Assembly (NCBI RefSeq): GCF_009712225.1
Contig: NZ_WASP01000003.1
Coordinates: 62,001-126,000 of the forward strand
From: Desulfovibrio sp.
GTDB lineage: Bacteria > Desulfobacterota > Desulfovibrionia > Desulfovibrionales > Desulfovibrionaceae
DNA length: 64,000 nt
Direction: 5' to 3'
A program made the translations under genes and the position numbers. The notes beneath the pieces were generated by a model. It was given only the letters and a program-made list of their open reading frames with translations. It was not told where the DNA came from and did not search any database. Shown here piece by piece: positions 17,006 to 26,302 of the stretch; position 1 is the first letter of the stretch, and each line of letters begins with the position of its first letter.

Positions 17006-18520
17006 TTAGAACTGATAGACGAAGGTCACGCCCACATTCCAGGCGTCGCGTACGTTATCGCTCTTGCCATTCATGCGACTGTTGCCCCATACGGTCTTTG
17101 ACTTGTCAAGGTACAGTGCATCATAGTTTGCATCAACGTAGACAACAAAGTTGTCGTACATCTTGTACTTGTTGCTCAAGCCAAATTCGAGGACGGCGTC
17201 ATTGCGCGTCAGATACAGACCTTCACGTCCGGCGATGCTGCCGTCGTTGGCAGACATCCATGACCCAGTGGACCGGTTGATCTTCTTGAGAACACCCGGA
17301 TCATTGGTGCCCCCAATGTAGTTGATGCGGAGAGTGTGGGAAAGGTTGTCGATAAAGCTCATGTCCTTCAACCGGGCGCCTATACCCCAAAGGCCGGACA
17401 TGGACTTGCCCACGATGCTGTCCCGGCCCATAATCGGATCGCCATGAAAGGCAAAACCAGAATAACTGTTGGGGTTATTGGGATGCAGAAAAGGCATGCG
17501 CTCCGAACCGTTGCCCAGGTTGTCGTCGTCGCCCGAAGCATACCAGCCGTAGAGACCAGGGGTGGCCCAGTCCAGTTTGTATTCCATCAGCACAGTACCC
17601 AGCCAACCGGCCCGGTTCATGGAGCTGTCGTCATATTGCACTGAACCGTATTCGAAATCCCACGAGAAGATAAAAGGATCAAGAATTGTAACCTGCCCAG
17701 GCAGGCCCACCCACACGGCGTTGCCGTACTGGGAGAGCTTCTGGTTATGACGCCCGCCGAACAGTGGCAGCAAGCCCGCACGCAACGAAGAACCGGACGC
17801 ATTGCTAGCGTAAGTGTATATCTGCGTGTTGTTGACGGAGTTGTAGTTAATGGCGGGTCCGATGCCAGCGTACATGCCCCAAGGTGTCACCTTGATGCCG
17901 TCAAAGGTCAACGGCACGGTTAGACCGAAGGCATCAAGGTTATCCATGTAATTGACGTAACGGCTGGTCGCCGCTGTGGAGTTGTCATTAAGAATACGGG
18001 CCCAGAATCCAGTGACACCCACGTTATCATTGATAGCATACGAAGTGGTGATTGCCGCCACATCGTCTGCCAGCACCTGGTTGCTGTTAATAAAATCTGG
18101 GAGCTGCATAGGTTGAATACCCATGCGTACCTTCAGATCTGTCTGCGGGACAGCCCAATCAAGATACGACCATTTAACTTTTACCCATGTTCCATCTGCC
18201 CCCAAGGATGCGCCACTTGCATTACTGCCCCAGTATTGGGCTGTCCCTCGGTTATAGCCGCCAATTTCAAAGTGCACGGTTCCCGAAAGGGATTCTGAAG
18301 CGACAGCATCCAACTGCAAACGAACCTGCTGGTTAGCTTCAAACTCGTCTTCAGAGCTGTTGAACCCAGTCCTTCCATTACCGCCTGTGAAGGAACCATT
18401 GGCACCGTAGCTAAAATTGTACGCCCATCGTCCCTTCATTTTGAAATCGATGGCATTCGCTCCAGCCGGCAGTGAAAATAATAAACCTGCCGCCAAGAGT
18501 AGTACTGCTATCTTTTTCAT
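17006..18520 (-). CDS. Outer-membrane porin (Desulfovibrio homotrimeric porin type)
   Basis: The 504-residue protein has a clear signal peptide (KIAVLLLAAGLLFSLPAGANA), many alternating aromatic beta strands, and a C-terminal strand ending in Phe (VGVTFVYQF), the outer-membrane insertion signature. It is a general or substrate-linked porin of the type abundant in Desulfovibrio. It is read in the same direction as the fix/etf genes. Placement next to the catabolic genes suggests uptake of their substrate, though this porin family occurs in many copies per genome. Confidence 0.9.
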   Translation of the reverse strand: MKKIAVLLLAAGLLFSLPAGANAIDFKMKGRWAYNFSYGANGSFTGGNGRTGFNSSEDEFEANQQVRLQLDAVASESLSGTVHFEIGGYNRGTAQYWGSNASGASLGADGTWVKVKWSYLDWAVPQTDLKVRMGIQPMQLPDFINSNQVLADDVAAITTSYAINDNVGVTGFWARILNDNSTAATSRYVNYMDNLDAFGLTVPLTFDGIKVTPWGMYAGIGPAINYNSVNNTQIYTYASNASGSSLRAGLLPLFGGRHNQKLSQYGNAVWVGLPGQVTILDPFIFSWDFEYGSVQYDDSSMNRAGWLGTVLMEYKLDWATPGLYGWYASGDDDNLGNGSERMPFLHPNNPNSYSGFAFHGDPIMGRDSIVGKSMSGLWGIGARLKDMSFIDNLSHTLRINYIGGTNDPGVLKKINRSTGSWMSANDGSIAGREGLYLTRNDAVLEFGLSNKYKMYDNFVVYVDANYDALYLDKSKTVWGNSRMNGKSDNVRDAWNVGVTFVYQF

Positions 18521-18681
18521 CCTCTACTTCTCCTTTCTAAGCAGTGCACGATACACAAACTCCCTGACACCCTATTCTACAGATGCATACAGTGCAGCGT
18601 TCGTTCCTCAATAAACACAACCCAACAATGCATCTTGTAAAAACAAATCAAGCATCAAAAATCACAGTTTATAACTGTATT

Positions 18682-18966
18682 TTATCCAAATCTGTATTCA
18701 ACACCGAGAGTTCCACAGGGATACTCCCATTTTTTTATAATTGTTTTTCCACACAACACTCGGCACGTTCCGCATTCAAGACAGCCTGCGTAGTCAAAGA
18801 ATATTGATCCGTCATCGCCACGCTTGTACAAACCTGCAGGGCAAGCCATCATCAGCTTTCTGAATTCTTCAGGATCAGGGTTGTCTACCAGTTCAATATG
18901 AGCGTTGCTTTCATCCACATAGAATTTATTGACGCCAAGTTTGACATCCACGTTTACGCTGTTCAT
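18682..18966 (-). CDS. fixX: FixX-type ferredoxin-like protein
   Basis: The 94-residue protein has the FixX pattern: CPAGLYKRGDDGSIFFDYAG, then CLECGTCRVLCG. It probably binds one [4Fe-4S] cluster. FixX is the small electron-transfer partner of FixC, like the ferredoxin domain of ETF-quinone oxidoreductase. The start ATG shares ATGA with the fixC stop, so translation is coupled. Length matches E. coli FixX (95 aa). The open frame extends upstream, but that part is fixC. Confidence 0.93.
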   Translation of the reverse strand: MNSVNVDVKLGVNKFYVDESNAHIELVDNPDPEEFRKLMMACPAGLYKRGDDGSIFFDYAGCLECGTCRVLCGKTIIKKWEYPCGTLGVEYRFG

Positions 18967-20249
18967 ATGGACCGCACTCCTTTGAAGCCGTCTTTCATCA
19001 GGTTCAAGGGGCCAACCTTTCTGATCTCGCACCAGAGCTTTTTCCACAGGGGCTGCTCCGGCCCGTTGATGGTGAACATCTGGCGCATAACGCCCGTGAC
19101 CATTTGCGGGTACTCGTTAAAAATTCTTGAATTATCCAAGAATGCTGGCAGATTTTTATAAAGGCTCATGTCCTTCATGATGAAGCTTTCATCCAGAAGG
19201 GTTTTGTAGGAGGCAAGCCCCCTCTCGCTGAAATCGTTTGCCTTGCGGGCGGCCATAACAGCCTTGGCCGCAGCCTCGCCAGAAGCCACCGCCAGATCCA
19301 TGCCGCGCACCGTGTAGCCCACGTTGAGGCAGAAGCCCGCAGCGTCGCCCGCTATCAGCACACCGTCTCCCACGAGCTTGGGCACCATATTGAGCCCACC
19401 CTCAGGCACAACGTGTGCCGAGTACTCAACAAGCTTGCCGCCGCTCACCAAGGGGGCCACAGCCGGATGATTTTTAAAATCTTCCAGCATTTGCGGCACG
19501 CTCTTGTTGGTGAGGCCCACGCTGTGCAAGCCAAACACAAGCCCCAGAGAAACGGTATTTTCGTTGGTGTAAAGAAAGCCACCGCCAAGGAATCCGTTTG
19601 AAGGGTACCCGGCAAACAGCCAGGCCAGGCCATCCTTTCCTTCGCAGCCAAAACGGTCGGCCATCTGGGCGGGGGTCAACTCTATGAGTTCTTTCACACC
19701 AACGGCCACAGTGTGGGGCGTGACCTTGTCGACCATGCCGAGCTGCTCGCCCAGTATGGAATTGACGCCGTCCGCCAGTATGACCACATGGGCCTCAAGC
19801 TCATCATCGCCAGCTTTTACGCCGCAGACCTTGCCGTCGCGCACGATAAGCTCTTCGACCCGCACGCCGGGAATAGGCTGCGCCCCGGCGCTTTCGGCCT
19901 TTTCCATAAACCACTGATCAAACTTGCCGCGCAGGATCGTGTACGACTGCTCCTCGGGTCGCATGGAACGCGCGGTCTGGTAGTCCATGGTCACGGCACT
20001 GTCTGCGGTCAGAAATGAAATCTTTTCGCGGGCGACGCGACGTTCAATCGGAGCCTCGTCAACAAACCCGGGTATGATCTTTTCCAGGCTGTGCGCGTAG
20101 AGGCGCCCGCCAGTCATATTTTTGCTGCCAGCGTAGTTGCCCCGCTCTATCAGCAGAACAGAGAGACCTTCCTTGGCAAGCAGATAGCCAGCGGTGCAGC
20201 CAGCCAAACCGGCCCCCACGATAATTGCGTCAAACTTGTCATCCGACAT
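18963..20249 (-). CDS. fixC: FixC-type flavoprotein (ETF:quinone oxidoreductase family)
   Basis: The 428-residue protein starts with an FAD Rossmann motif (DAIIVGAGLAGCTAGYLLA) and has the second FAD site LIAGDAAGFCLNVGYTVRGMD near residues 310-330. Length is as in E. coli FixC. With FixX it takes electrons from EtfAB/FixAB to the quinone pool, or takes part in electron bifurcation. The ATG at 20249 is preferred because GAGGTGG stands just upstream; the frame opens at 20267. Confidence 0.93.
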   Translation of the reverse strand: MSDDKFDAIIVGAGLAGCTAGYLLAKEGLSVLLIERGNYAGSKNMTGGRLYAHSLEKIIPGFVDEAPIERRVAREKISFLTADSAVTMDYQTARSMRPEEQSYTILRGKFDQWFMEKAESAGAQPIPGVRVEELIVRDGKVCGVKAGDDELEAHVVILADGVNSILGEQLGMVDKVTPHTVAVGVKELIELTPAQMADRFGCEGKDGLAWLFAGYPSNGFLGGGFLYTNENTVSLGLVFGLHSVGLTNKSVPQMLEDFKNHPAVAPLVSGGKLVEYSAHVVPEGGLNMVPKLVGDGVLIAGDAAGFCLNVGYTVRGMDLAVASGEAAAKAVMAARKANDFSERGLASYKTLLDESFIMKDMSLYKNLPAFLDNSRIFNEYPQMVTGVMRQMFTINGPEQPLWKKLWCEIRKVGPLNLMKDGFKGVRSI

Positions 20250-20422
20250 AGCGCCACCTCTCGTCATAATTTTGCATCAGCCCTTGAGCGTCATTCGGGC
20301 CCGCACAACTTGAATCTTTACCCTGCGCTGCTGCATCCCTTGCCCACACCGGTCACGCCTTGCGGCAAAAATCGTCTACAACCGGTATACAGTCACAACA
20401 ACAATGGAGGCTGCCTTGTTTT

Positions 20423-20464
20423 ACGGTTTTCTCGATCGGTGACGCATCCTCTCGAGAAAACCGT
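20423..20464. repeat. 13-bp inverted repeat between etfA and fixC
   Basis: ACGGTTTTCTCGA and its complement TCGAGAAAACCGT are separated by 16 nt in the 270-bp gap between etfA and fixC. No T-tract follows the stem on the minus strand. It could cap the etfBA message, weaken read-through into fixCX, or be a protein-binding site. Confidence 0.55.
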
Positions 20465-20519
20465 TTCCACGGGTTCTTTGCGCCGACACTACATACGTAA
20501 GTCAGCATTTTTACATTAT

Positions 20520-21455
20520 TTATTTTAAAAGACTGGTCAGGCCGGGCAATACCTTATACAGGTCTCCCACAATGCCGTAGTCCACAAAATTGAAGATGGG
20601 AGCGTTTTTGTCCTTACTTACCGCGATGATTACCTTGGAACCGTTGGCCCCAACCATGTGCTGAATCTGGCCGGAAACGCCCACGGCAAAGTACACGTCG
20701 GCCTTCAGCATCACGCCCGAGACGCCAATGTAGCGTTCACGCTCCATCCAGCCTTCGCCTTCAGCCACGGGGCGAGAGCAGCCAAGCTCCGCTCCGATGA
20801 CCGTGGCGAGATTTTCCGCCAGGGCGAGATCTTCTTTTTTGGCAAATCCGCGCCCTACGCAAAGCACCTTTTTGGCTTTACACAGATCAACAGAACTGCC
20901 CTGTTTTGGCGTCTGTCCCACAACCTTGGGCATAATGGCCGGGGGCACAAAAGCGCCCTGCTTCAGTTCGGCCTTGCGTGAAGCGTCCGGGGCTGCTGGT
21001 TCGAACGAGCCGGAGGACAGAGTAAGAACGCAGACCGGTGAGGTGATCTTTTCGCTGCCAGAGGCCAACCCGCCAAAAACCATGCGACCGACGGTAACGG
21101 AGTCGGCAATTTCAACCTTGGTCACTTCATTGGCTACAGCCGCGCCAAGCTGCACGCCCATGCGGGCGGCCAGGGCACGACCGCGCTTGCTGGGGGGCAA
21201 CAAAACCATGGCCTTTTTGCCGCAACCGGCGACCAAGGCGGAAAAGGAGGGGGCGTAATCTTCAAGCATTACGTCTTGCTGCGGGGCAAACGTGTAAACG
21301 ACGCCAGCGCCAAGCGATGCTGCGTACTGGGCGTCCTCGTCGGTGCCCACCACAAAAGCGCACACGTCTTCGCCCAGGGCGAGCGCCCCGGCGATGATTT
21401 CGGGCAGGCGGTCCTTTTTATCGCTGAACACAAAAATTATGGGCATTTTAGACAT
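20520..21455 (-). CDS. etfA: Electron transfer flavoprotein alpha subunit (EtfA/FixB)
   Basis: The 311-residue protein has the ETF alpha C-terminal FAD domain: VGRGFAKKEDLALAENLATV, GVSGQIQHMVGANGSKVIIA and DYGIVGDLYKVLPGL. It pairs with the EtfB gene 16 bp upstream. Length is close to E. coli FixB (313 aa). With EtfB it carries electrons between the acyl-CoA dehydrogenase and FixCX. Confidence 0.94.
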   Translation of the reverse strand: MSKMPIIFVFSDKKDRLPEIIAGALALGEDVCAFVVGTDEDAQYAASLGAGVVYTFAPQQDVMLEDYAPSFSALVAGCGKKAMVLLPPSKRGRALAARMGVQLGAAVANEVTKVEIADSVTVGRMVFGGLASGSEKITSPVCVLTLSSGSFEPAAPDASRKAELKQGAFVPPAIMPKVVGQTPKQGSSVDLCKAKKVLCVGRGFAKKEDLALAENLATVIGAELGCSRPVAEGEGWMERERYIGVSGVMLKADVYFAVGVSGQIQHMVGANGSKVIIAVSKDKNAPIFNFVDYGIVGDLYKVLPGLTSLLK

Positions 21456-21471
21456 TGCTCACTCCTTACAG

Positions 21472-22242
21472 CTAGTTCAAAATCTTTCGGATATTGGCCG
21501 CAAAAGCTGCGATCTGTTCTTCCGAATCGCCCTCGATGATTTCCCTCTTCCGATCAGCCTGATCAGGGGCAAGGATGGAGAGCACTGTGCTGGCGGGGGC
21601 AGAACTATAACCAGCATCTGCCAGCGAAATTTCCTCCACAGGCTTTTTGCTGGCTGCCAGAATGGCCTTCATGCTCGGGATCTTGGGCACGTTGATGTCG
21701 GTGGTGACGGAAAGAACCGCAGGCAAGGGCACTTCGACGATTTCCACTTCGTCCTCCAGATCACGTTCTACCCGTGCAGTGGAACCGTTGATCGTGATTT
21801 TGCCCACGCTGTTGATTGTGGGCACGCCCAAAAGCTCGCCCAAAAGCAGGCCGGTCTGCTGCGCGTAAAGGTCGGCCGAACCTTCGCCGCACAAAATGAG
21901 GTCAAAACCCAATTTTTTTGCGGCTCCAGCCATGATTTTTGCGGTTTCACCGGGCAGGATTCCGGCAAGGGCCTCGTCGCCCACAACGGCAAGGCTGTCT
22001 GCCCCACGGGACAAAATATCCTTGCGAACCTTGGTGTTGCTCGTGCTTACCTTTGCGCCCACAGTCAGGGCAGTTACTGTGCTGCCCTCCTGGGTAGCCG
22101 CCAGTTCCACGCCGGCTTCCAGGGCATTCAGGTCATAAAGGCTGATCTTCAAACCGGCGGTGTCCAGTTTGAGGGTTTTATCGTTATTTACGGATATGTC
22201 CTGTTCTTCAGGAACAATCTTGCAGCAGGAAATGATTTTCAT
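21472..22242 (-). CDS. etfB: Electron transfer flavoprotein beta subunit (EtfB/FixA)
   Basis: The 256-residue protein begins KIISCCKIVPEEQDISVN and contains the ETF beta signature region DLILCGEGSADLYAQQTGLL and VPTINSVGKI. Length equals E. coli FixA (256 aa). An ATG with GAGGAGAA upstream is used. It is the first gene of the etf pair. A partial TTGTGGACAA box lies 48 bp upstream. Confidence 0.94.
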   Translation of the reverse strand: MKIISCCKIVPEEQDISVNNDKTLKLDTAGLKISLYDLNALEAGVELAATQEGSTVTALTVGAKVSTSNTKVRKDILSRGADSLAVVGDEALAGILPGETAKIMAGAAKKLGFDLILCGEGSADLYAQQTGLLLGELLGVPTINSVGKITINGSTARVERDLEDEVEIVEVPLPAVLSVTTDINVPKIPSMKAILAASKKPVEEISLADAGYSSAPASTVLSILAPDQADRKREIIEGDSEEQIAAFAANIRKILN

Positions 22243-22289
22243 AGTTCTCCTCGCGTCTTATTAGTGTAATATTGAGATGCTATGTATTT

Positions 22290-22299
22290 TTGTGGACAA
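22290..22299. promoter_or_regulatory. TTGTGGACAA box upstream of etfB, weak operator candidate
   Basis: It differs in one base from the TTGTCGACAA palindrome found in the ligase/MFS divergent region. It lies 48-57 bp before the etfB start. A one-mismatch match could be chance. Confidence 0.3.
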
Positions 22300-22327
22300 G
22301 CTACGAGACAAATACAGTGTGTATTCG

Positions 22328-23536
22328 CTAAATTCCGTATTCTCTGGCCTCCCTACACTTGTTCAGAACAATGGTCAGGCCAGTCCCCAGACCACCAAGT
22401 AAAATGATAAAGATGGTCATTGGCGCATATGAACCACTGGTGCCGTGTAGCACCCCCGCCACATAGGGCCCCAGAAATGACGCCACAATGAGCACCATAT
22501 TGACCATGCTGAAATTTACCGGATAGTTGGCTTCACCATAAAAAGAGCGGATAAAAACGGCATTCATGGGCAGCACCCCACCAAAGCTCAGACCGATCAG
22601 CACAAAACCAGTTACGGCAAGTCTGATATCGCCAATTCGCAAGGCGTACAGCAGGATGCCCCCTGCAATGCAAAATCCCGCGCCCACAAGCAGCATGACG
22701 CGCGCACGCCCGATCTTGTCGTACAGGCCGCCAACGATCACGCGCCCAAACCCGTTGCAGACGGAAACAATCCCTGCCAGCAGAGCTGCCTCATCCGCAC
22801 CGATGGCCATGCCCGCCATAAAGGGCACGGAATGGGCGATGAGCATGAGCCCGGCGGCGGAAAGCAGGCTCGACCATGCAAAAAATATCCAGAAGCTTGG
22901 CCGCTGCAGCATGAGCGATGCCGTGATGTTCTCCCGCCTCTGCCCCCTGCAGGCTGCGGAATTTTCAGAGTAGACCTGCCCGGCTCTGGGAGGGGCCATA
23001 ACCGTTGAGCACAACAGAATCACAACCGGAAACGCCACGCCGATGGCAAAAAATGTCAGACGCCAGCCGATGTCTTTGACCAGCAGACTGCCCGATGCCC
23101 CTAGAACCATGCCGCCAAAGCCGAAGGCCATCATCAAAAGCCCCGAGATAAAGCCTGTACGGTCAGGGAACCAGCGCAAAACCGTGCTCAAAACCGCGTT
23201 GTAGGCCAGGCCGACGCCAAGGCCCACCAACAGTCCGTAGGTCATGTACAGCTCGGTCAGCGACGTTACGCGCGAGGCAAGGCTAAACCCTGCGCCCATG
23301 GCCAAAGCGCATCCCCACAGGGCAACACGCGAAGAAAATTTTTTTTGCAAAAAACCGGAAATCAGCCCGCCCACACAGAACATTGACATACATATGGAAA
23401 ATGCCATTGATGTTTGAGAGCGTTGCCAGCCAAATTCTTTTTCCATTGGCCCGGCAAAAACAGACCACGCATACACCACGCCAAGGAGAAGAAGCGTAAG
23501 CATTCCTGAAAGTGCTATAAAATTGCGCTTTTGCAT
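22328..23536 (-). CDS. MFS transporter, OFA (oxalate/formate antiporter) family
   Basis: The 402-residue protein has twelve hydrophobic segments and the start FIALSGMLTLLLLGVVYAWS typical of OFA-family carriers, with GRVIVGGLYDKIGRARVM between TM8 and TM9. OFA carriers move small carboxylates, often in exchange for a product. It sits between etfB and the acyl-CoA dehydrogenase, so substrate/product exchange for the pathway is likely. Its substrate cannot be predicted. Confidence 0.88.
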   Translation of the reverse strand: MQKRNFIALSGMLTLLLLGVVYAWSVFAGPMEKEFGWQRSQTSMAFSICMSMFCVGGLISGFLQKKFSSRVALWGCALAMGAGFSLASRVTSLTELYMTYGLLVGLGVGLAYNAVLSTVLRWFPDRTGFISGLLMMAFGFGGMVLGASGSLLVKDIGWRLTFFAIGVAFPVVILLCSTVMAPPRAGQVYSENSAACRGQRRENITASLMLQRPSFWIFFAWSSLLSAAGLMLIAHSVPFMAGMAIGADEAALLAGIVSVCNGFGRVIVGGLYDKIGRARVMLLVGAGFCIAGGILLYALRIGDIRLAVTGFVLIGLSFGGVLPMNAVFIRSFYGEANYPVNFSMVNMVLIVASFLGPYVAGVLHGTSGSYAPMTIFIILLGGLGTGLTIVLNKCREAREYGI

Positions 23537-23740
23537 CAGAGTGCTCGCTTTTCTTGCAATACGTTATTCATAATCAGCTCCAACCCATCTTCTGTTAGTA
23601 TTTGTCTGCCCGGTAATTCTGTATTTTTTGATGGAGCCGACATGTACGCCATGTACGATGCATTTTGTGTTGCCGGATTTGTTACGCGTATCCGGCCCTG
23701 GTGCGGTTGATGCGGCCACAAATGGCGGCCTACGCATTTA

Positions 23741-23773
23741 CCGGCGGTCCCGGCCCACTGCCGGGACCGCCGG
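23741..23773. terminator. GC-rich 14-bp hairpin after the acyl-CoA dehydrogenase
   Basis: A perfect stem CCGGCGGTCCCGGC with a 5-nt loop lies 13 bp past the acyl-CoA dehydrogenase stop. No T-tract follows on the minus strand, so it may stabilise mRNA ends or partly terminate rather than fully terminate. Confidence 0.6.
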
Positions 23774-23785
23774 GCGCATGGCATC

Positions 23786-24925
23786 CTACCCGAGAACGTG
23801 CTTCGCAATGACGATCCGCTGAATCTCGCTCGTACCTTCAAATATTTCGGTGAGCTTGGCTTCGCGGAACAGCCGTTCCACAGGGTAAGATTTGGTGTAG
23901 CCCATGCCGCCGTGCAGCTGGACGGCGTGGTGGGTCACAAACATGGCAGTTTCAGCGCAGAACAGTTTGGCCATGGCCGACTCTTTACTGAACTTTTCGC
24001 CAGCATCCTTCATGGCCGCGGCGCGGTACACCAGCATACGGGCGCAGTCCACGCGGGTGGCCATATCGGCTATCATCCACTGGACGCCCTGATTGGCGGC
24101 AATGGGTTTGCCAAACTGGATGCGTTCCTTGGTATACTTGACGGTGGCGTCCAGAGCGCTTTGGGCCAGCCCAAGGGAGATGGCGGCGCAGCTCATGCGA
24201 CCGCTGTCCAGCGTTTCCATGGCTATCTTGAAGCCCTGGCCTTCCTTGCCCAGCATATTGGAGGCGGGGATGACGCAGTCGCAAAAATCGACGGCGCAGG
24301 TTTCCGACCCGTTCATGCCCATCTTTTCTTCTGGTTGACCGATGGTGATACCCGGAGTGCCCTTTTCAACCAAAAAGGCTGTGATGCCTTTGACTCCTTG
24401 GCTTTTGTCGGTCATGGCCAGCACGATAAACACGGACCCGGCGGGCGCGGCCGTAATCCACAGCTTGGAGCCGTTAATCACATAGGTATCGCCCTGGCGC
24501 ACGGCCGTGGTCTGCTGACTGGCGGCGTCGCAGCCCGCCCCAGGCTCTGAAAGACAAAAGCAGCCGAGCTTGTCGCCATTGATCATGCCTGGGATCAGGC
24601 GCTCCTTGATTTCGTCGTTGGCGTATTTGAGCAGAATAGGCGTGGTCAGCGAGCACTGCGAGCCTATAATCATTGCGTGGGCGGCACTGACTTTGGCGAT
24701 TTCCTCAGTTGCCAGCACATAGCTGACGGCGTCGGCGTTACTGGCGCCGTATTTTTCGGGCAGACAGAAACCAAACAGCCCAAGATCGGCCATGGGTTTG
24801 ATGCTCTCGGAAGGAAACCGGTGGTTTCTGTCGATCTCGGCGGCAATTGGGGCCACATGCTGTTCAACAAATTCCTTGACCATGCTTTTGATCAGGGATT
24901 GTTCCTCGGTAAGTGAAAAATCCAT
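23786..24925 (-). CDS. Acyl-CoA dehydrogenase / enoyl-CoA reductase (CaiA-like)
   Basis: The 379-residue flavoprotein shows the three acyl-CoA dehydrogenase regions and the C-terminal LTEIFEGTSEIQRIVIAKHVLG, in which the Glu of FEGTSE is the usual catalytic base. CLSEPGAGCDAASQ and WITAAPAGSVFIVLA are standard FAD-binding segments. Length matches CaiA (380 aa). Next to EtfAB/FixCX it probably reduces the enoyl-CoA made by the dehydratase, or runs as an oxidase in reverse. The acyl chain is not predictable. Confidence 0.93.
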   Translation of the reverse strand: MDFSLTEEQSLIKSMVKEFVEQHVAPIAAEIDRNHRFPSESIKPMADLGLFGFCLPEKYGASNADAVSYVLATEEIAKVSAAHAMIIGSQCSLTTPILLKYANDEIKERLIPGMINGDKLGCFCLSEPGAGCDAASQQTTAVRQGDTYVINGSKLWITAAPAGSVFIVLAMTDKSQGVKGITAFLVEKGTPGITIGQPEEKMGMNGSETCAVDFCDCVIPASNMLGKEGQGFKIAMETLDSGRMSCAAISLGLAQSALDATVKYTKERIQFGKPIAANQGVQWMIADMATRVDCARMLVYRAAAMKDAGEKFSKESAMAKLFCAETAMFVTHHAVQLHGGMGYTKSYPVERLFREAKLTEIFEGTSEIQRIVIAKHVLG

Positions 24926-25007
24926 ACGAGCTCCTCTTTTTCAGACATTTATGCAGATGATCCGCCGGTAACGGCATGCAGCCGCCCATCTCGCCGCATG
25001 GCAGGCA

Positions 25008-26159
25008 CTAAGGTTTTTCATGCGCACCGTTGCGCTTTGCATAGCCACGTATCTTCATGGGGCCAAAAAGCAGCAGCGGTATAACGGTGAGCACCAGACC
25101 GAACAGGCCCATGTAGGCAAAGCCCTTGGCCACAATAGTCACCAGCCCAAGCTGAGAGACTGCGAACGCATAAAGAAGCGTAATAATTGCGATTATGCAA
25201 TTTCTTGCACGCAATGATGGTATTTTTCCCTCAGGCAGCAGCTTCCAGACCTTGGAGTTTTCAAAACGGCGCACCGAGGCAAACACAAAGGCGAACGCTG
25301 TGGAGATAAAGGCGAAAAACATGGCGATGGTGTAGAACGTACGCAGCAGGTTTTGATCAAGATGCTCAACGATGTAGAGCACCGGAATCGGAATTTTTTC
25401 GCTAAGTACTTCAGGGTAGTAGCCAAGCAGCATAAAGCACACCAGAGCCAGGCACGTGCCGTTGATCAGCACCCCGGTTATGGCGGCCTTTGCGCACTGC
25501 GCACGGCTCTGCAGAGGCTCGGCCACTGAAACAAAAGGCGCGATAAAGGTCTGGAACGAGCAATAAATCAGGGTCATCCACAGAGCGTGGGTCCAGCTGA
25601 AATCGGCCGGGGCGATCTGGTTATGAATGTTGGCGATGATCACGTCCCATTTGGTGTTGATGCCAACCGCCACCACCGCACCCAAAAAGAACAGAAGGGC
25701 AACGGTCTTGATGCCTGCCAGGCGACGTACCAGCTCAGCGCCAAACACAGAGCACAGGAACACAATGGTGGTCATGATCATGGTGCCCAAAAAATACGGG
25801 GTGCCAAACGAGTGCTCCAGAATGGACGAACCACCGGCTATGGCCGCAGCCGGGGGCATGCACAAAAAGATGATGAATACAGCATCCTGAAGATTGGCAA
25901 AAATTTTGTCGAAGGGGTAATAAAAGCGGTCAACCCATGACCGCAGGTCGTAGGATTTGCTGACCCGCGCAAACTCCCACATCATAAAAACGCAGCAGCC
26001 CTGAATGCTCATGGCAAGGAAAGGAAGGAACACGCATGTCCAGCCACTGGTGAGAAAATACCTCACCTCTTGCTGCCCGGAGGCAAAACCGCCGCCGGAG
26101 TGCATGGCAAACCAGAAGGTTGAACACAACAACCAAGCAGGAATGAATTTTTTGGTCAT
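25008..26159 (-). CDS. YkvI-like multi-span membrane transporter (APC-type fold)
   Basis: The product (383 residues from the ATG at 26159) has about ten hydrophobic segments. It resembles YkvI-family proteins of the amino-acid/polyamine/organocation superfamily (PAWLLCSTFWFAMHSGGGFASGQQ, with a Gly-rich first helix). The frame opens at 26258, but the upstream part is cysteine-rich and has no ribosome-binding site. It is read with the dehydratase genes. It is a second candidate uptake route. Confidence 0.78.
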   Translation of the reverse strand: MTKKFIPAWLLCSTFWFAMHSGGGFASGQQEVRYFLTSGWTCVFLPFLAMSIQGCCVFMMWEFARVSKSYDLRSWVDRFYYPFDKIFANLQDAVFIIFLCMPPAAAIAGGSSILEHSFGTPYFLGTMIMTTIVFLCSVFGAELVRRLAGIKTVALLFFLGAVVAVGINTKWDVIIANIHNQIAPADFSWTHALWMTLIYCSFQTFIAPFVSVAEPLQSRAQCAKAAITGVLINGTCLALVCFMLLGYYPEVLSEKIPIPVLYIVEHLDQNLLRTFYTIAMFFAFISTAFAFVFASVRRFENSKVWKLLPEGKIPSLRARNCIIAIITLLYAFAVSQLGLVTIVAKGFAYMGLFGLVLTVIPLLLFGPMKIRGYAKRNGAHEKP

Positions 26160-26264
26160 ACTCAGGCCCATTTTTTCAAAGGGTTGAGAACCGCCCCCGA
26201 CACAGCACTGGCAAGCAGTGCGCCTCAAGCGCCGCCCGTTTTTATAAAACCGCCACACATCAAG

Positions 26265-26297
26265 GTTCCCGCGCCAGAACCGCTCCGGCGCGGGAAC
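26265..26297. terminator. Hairpin after the dehydratase genes
   Basis: The stem GTTCCCGCGCC/GGCGCGGGAAC (11 bp, 11-nt loop) starts 6 bp past the stop of the dehydratase beta gene. No clear T-tract follows, so termination is probably partial. Confidence 0.6.
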
Positions 26298-26302
26298 ACC
26301 GG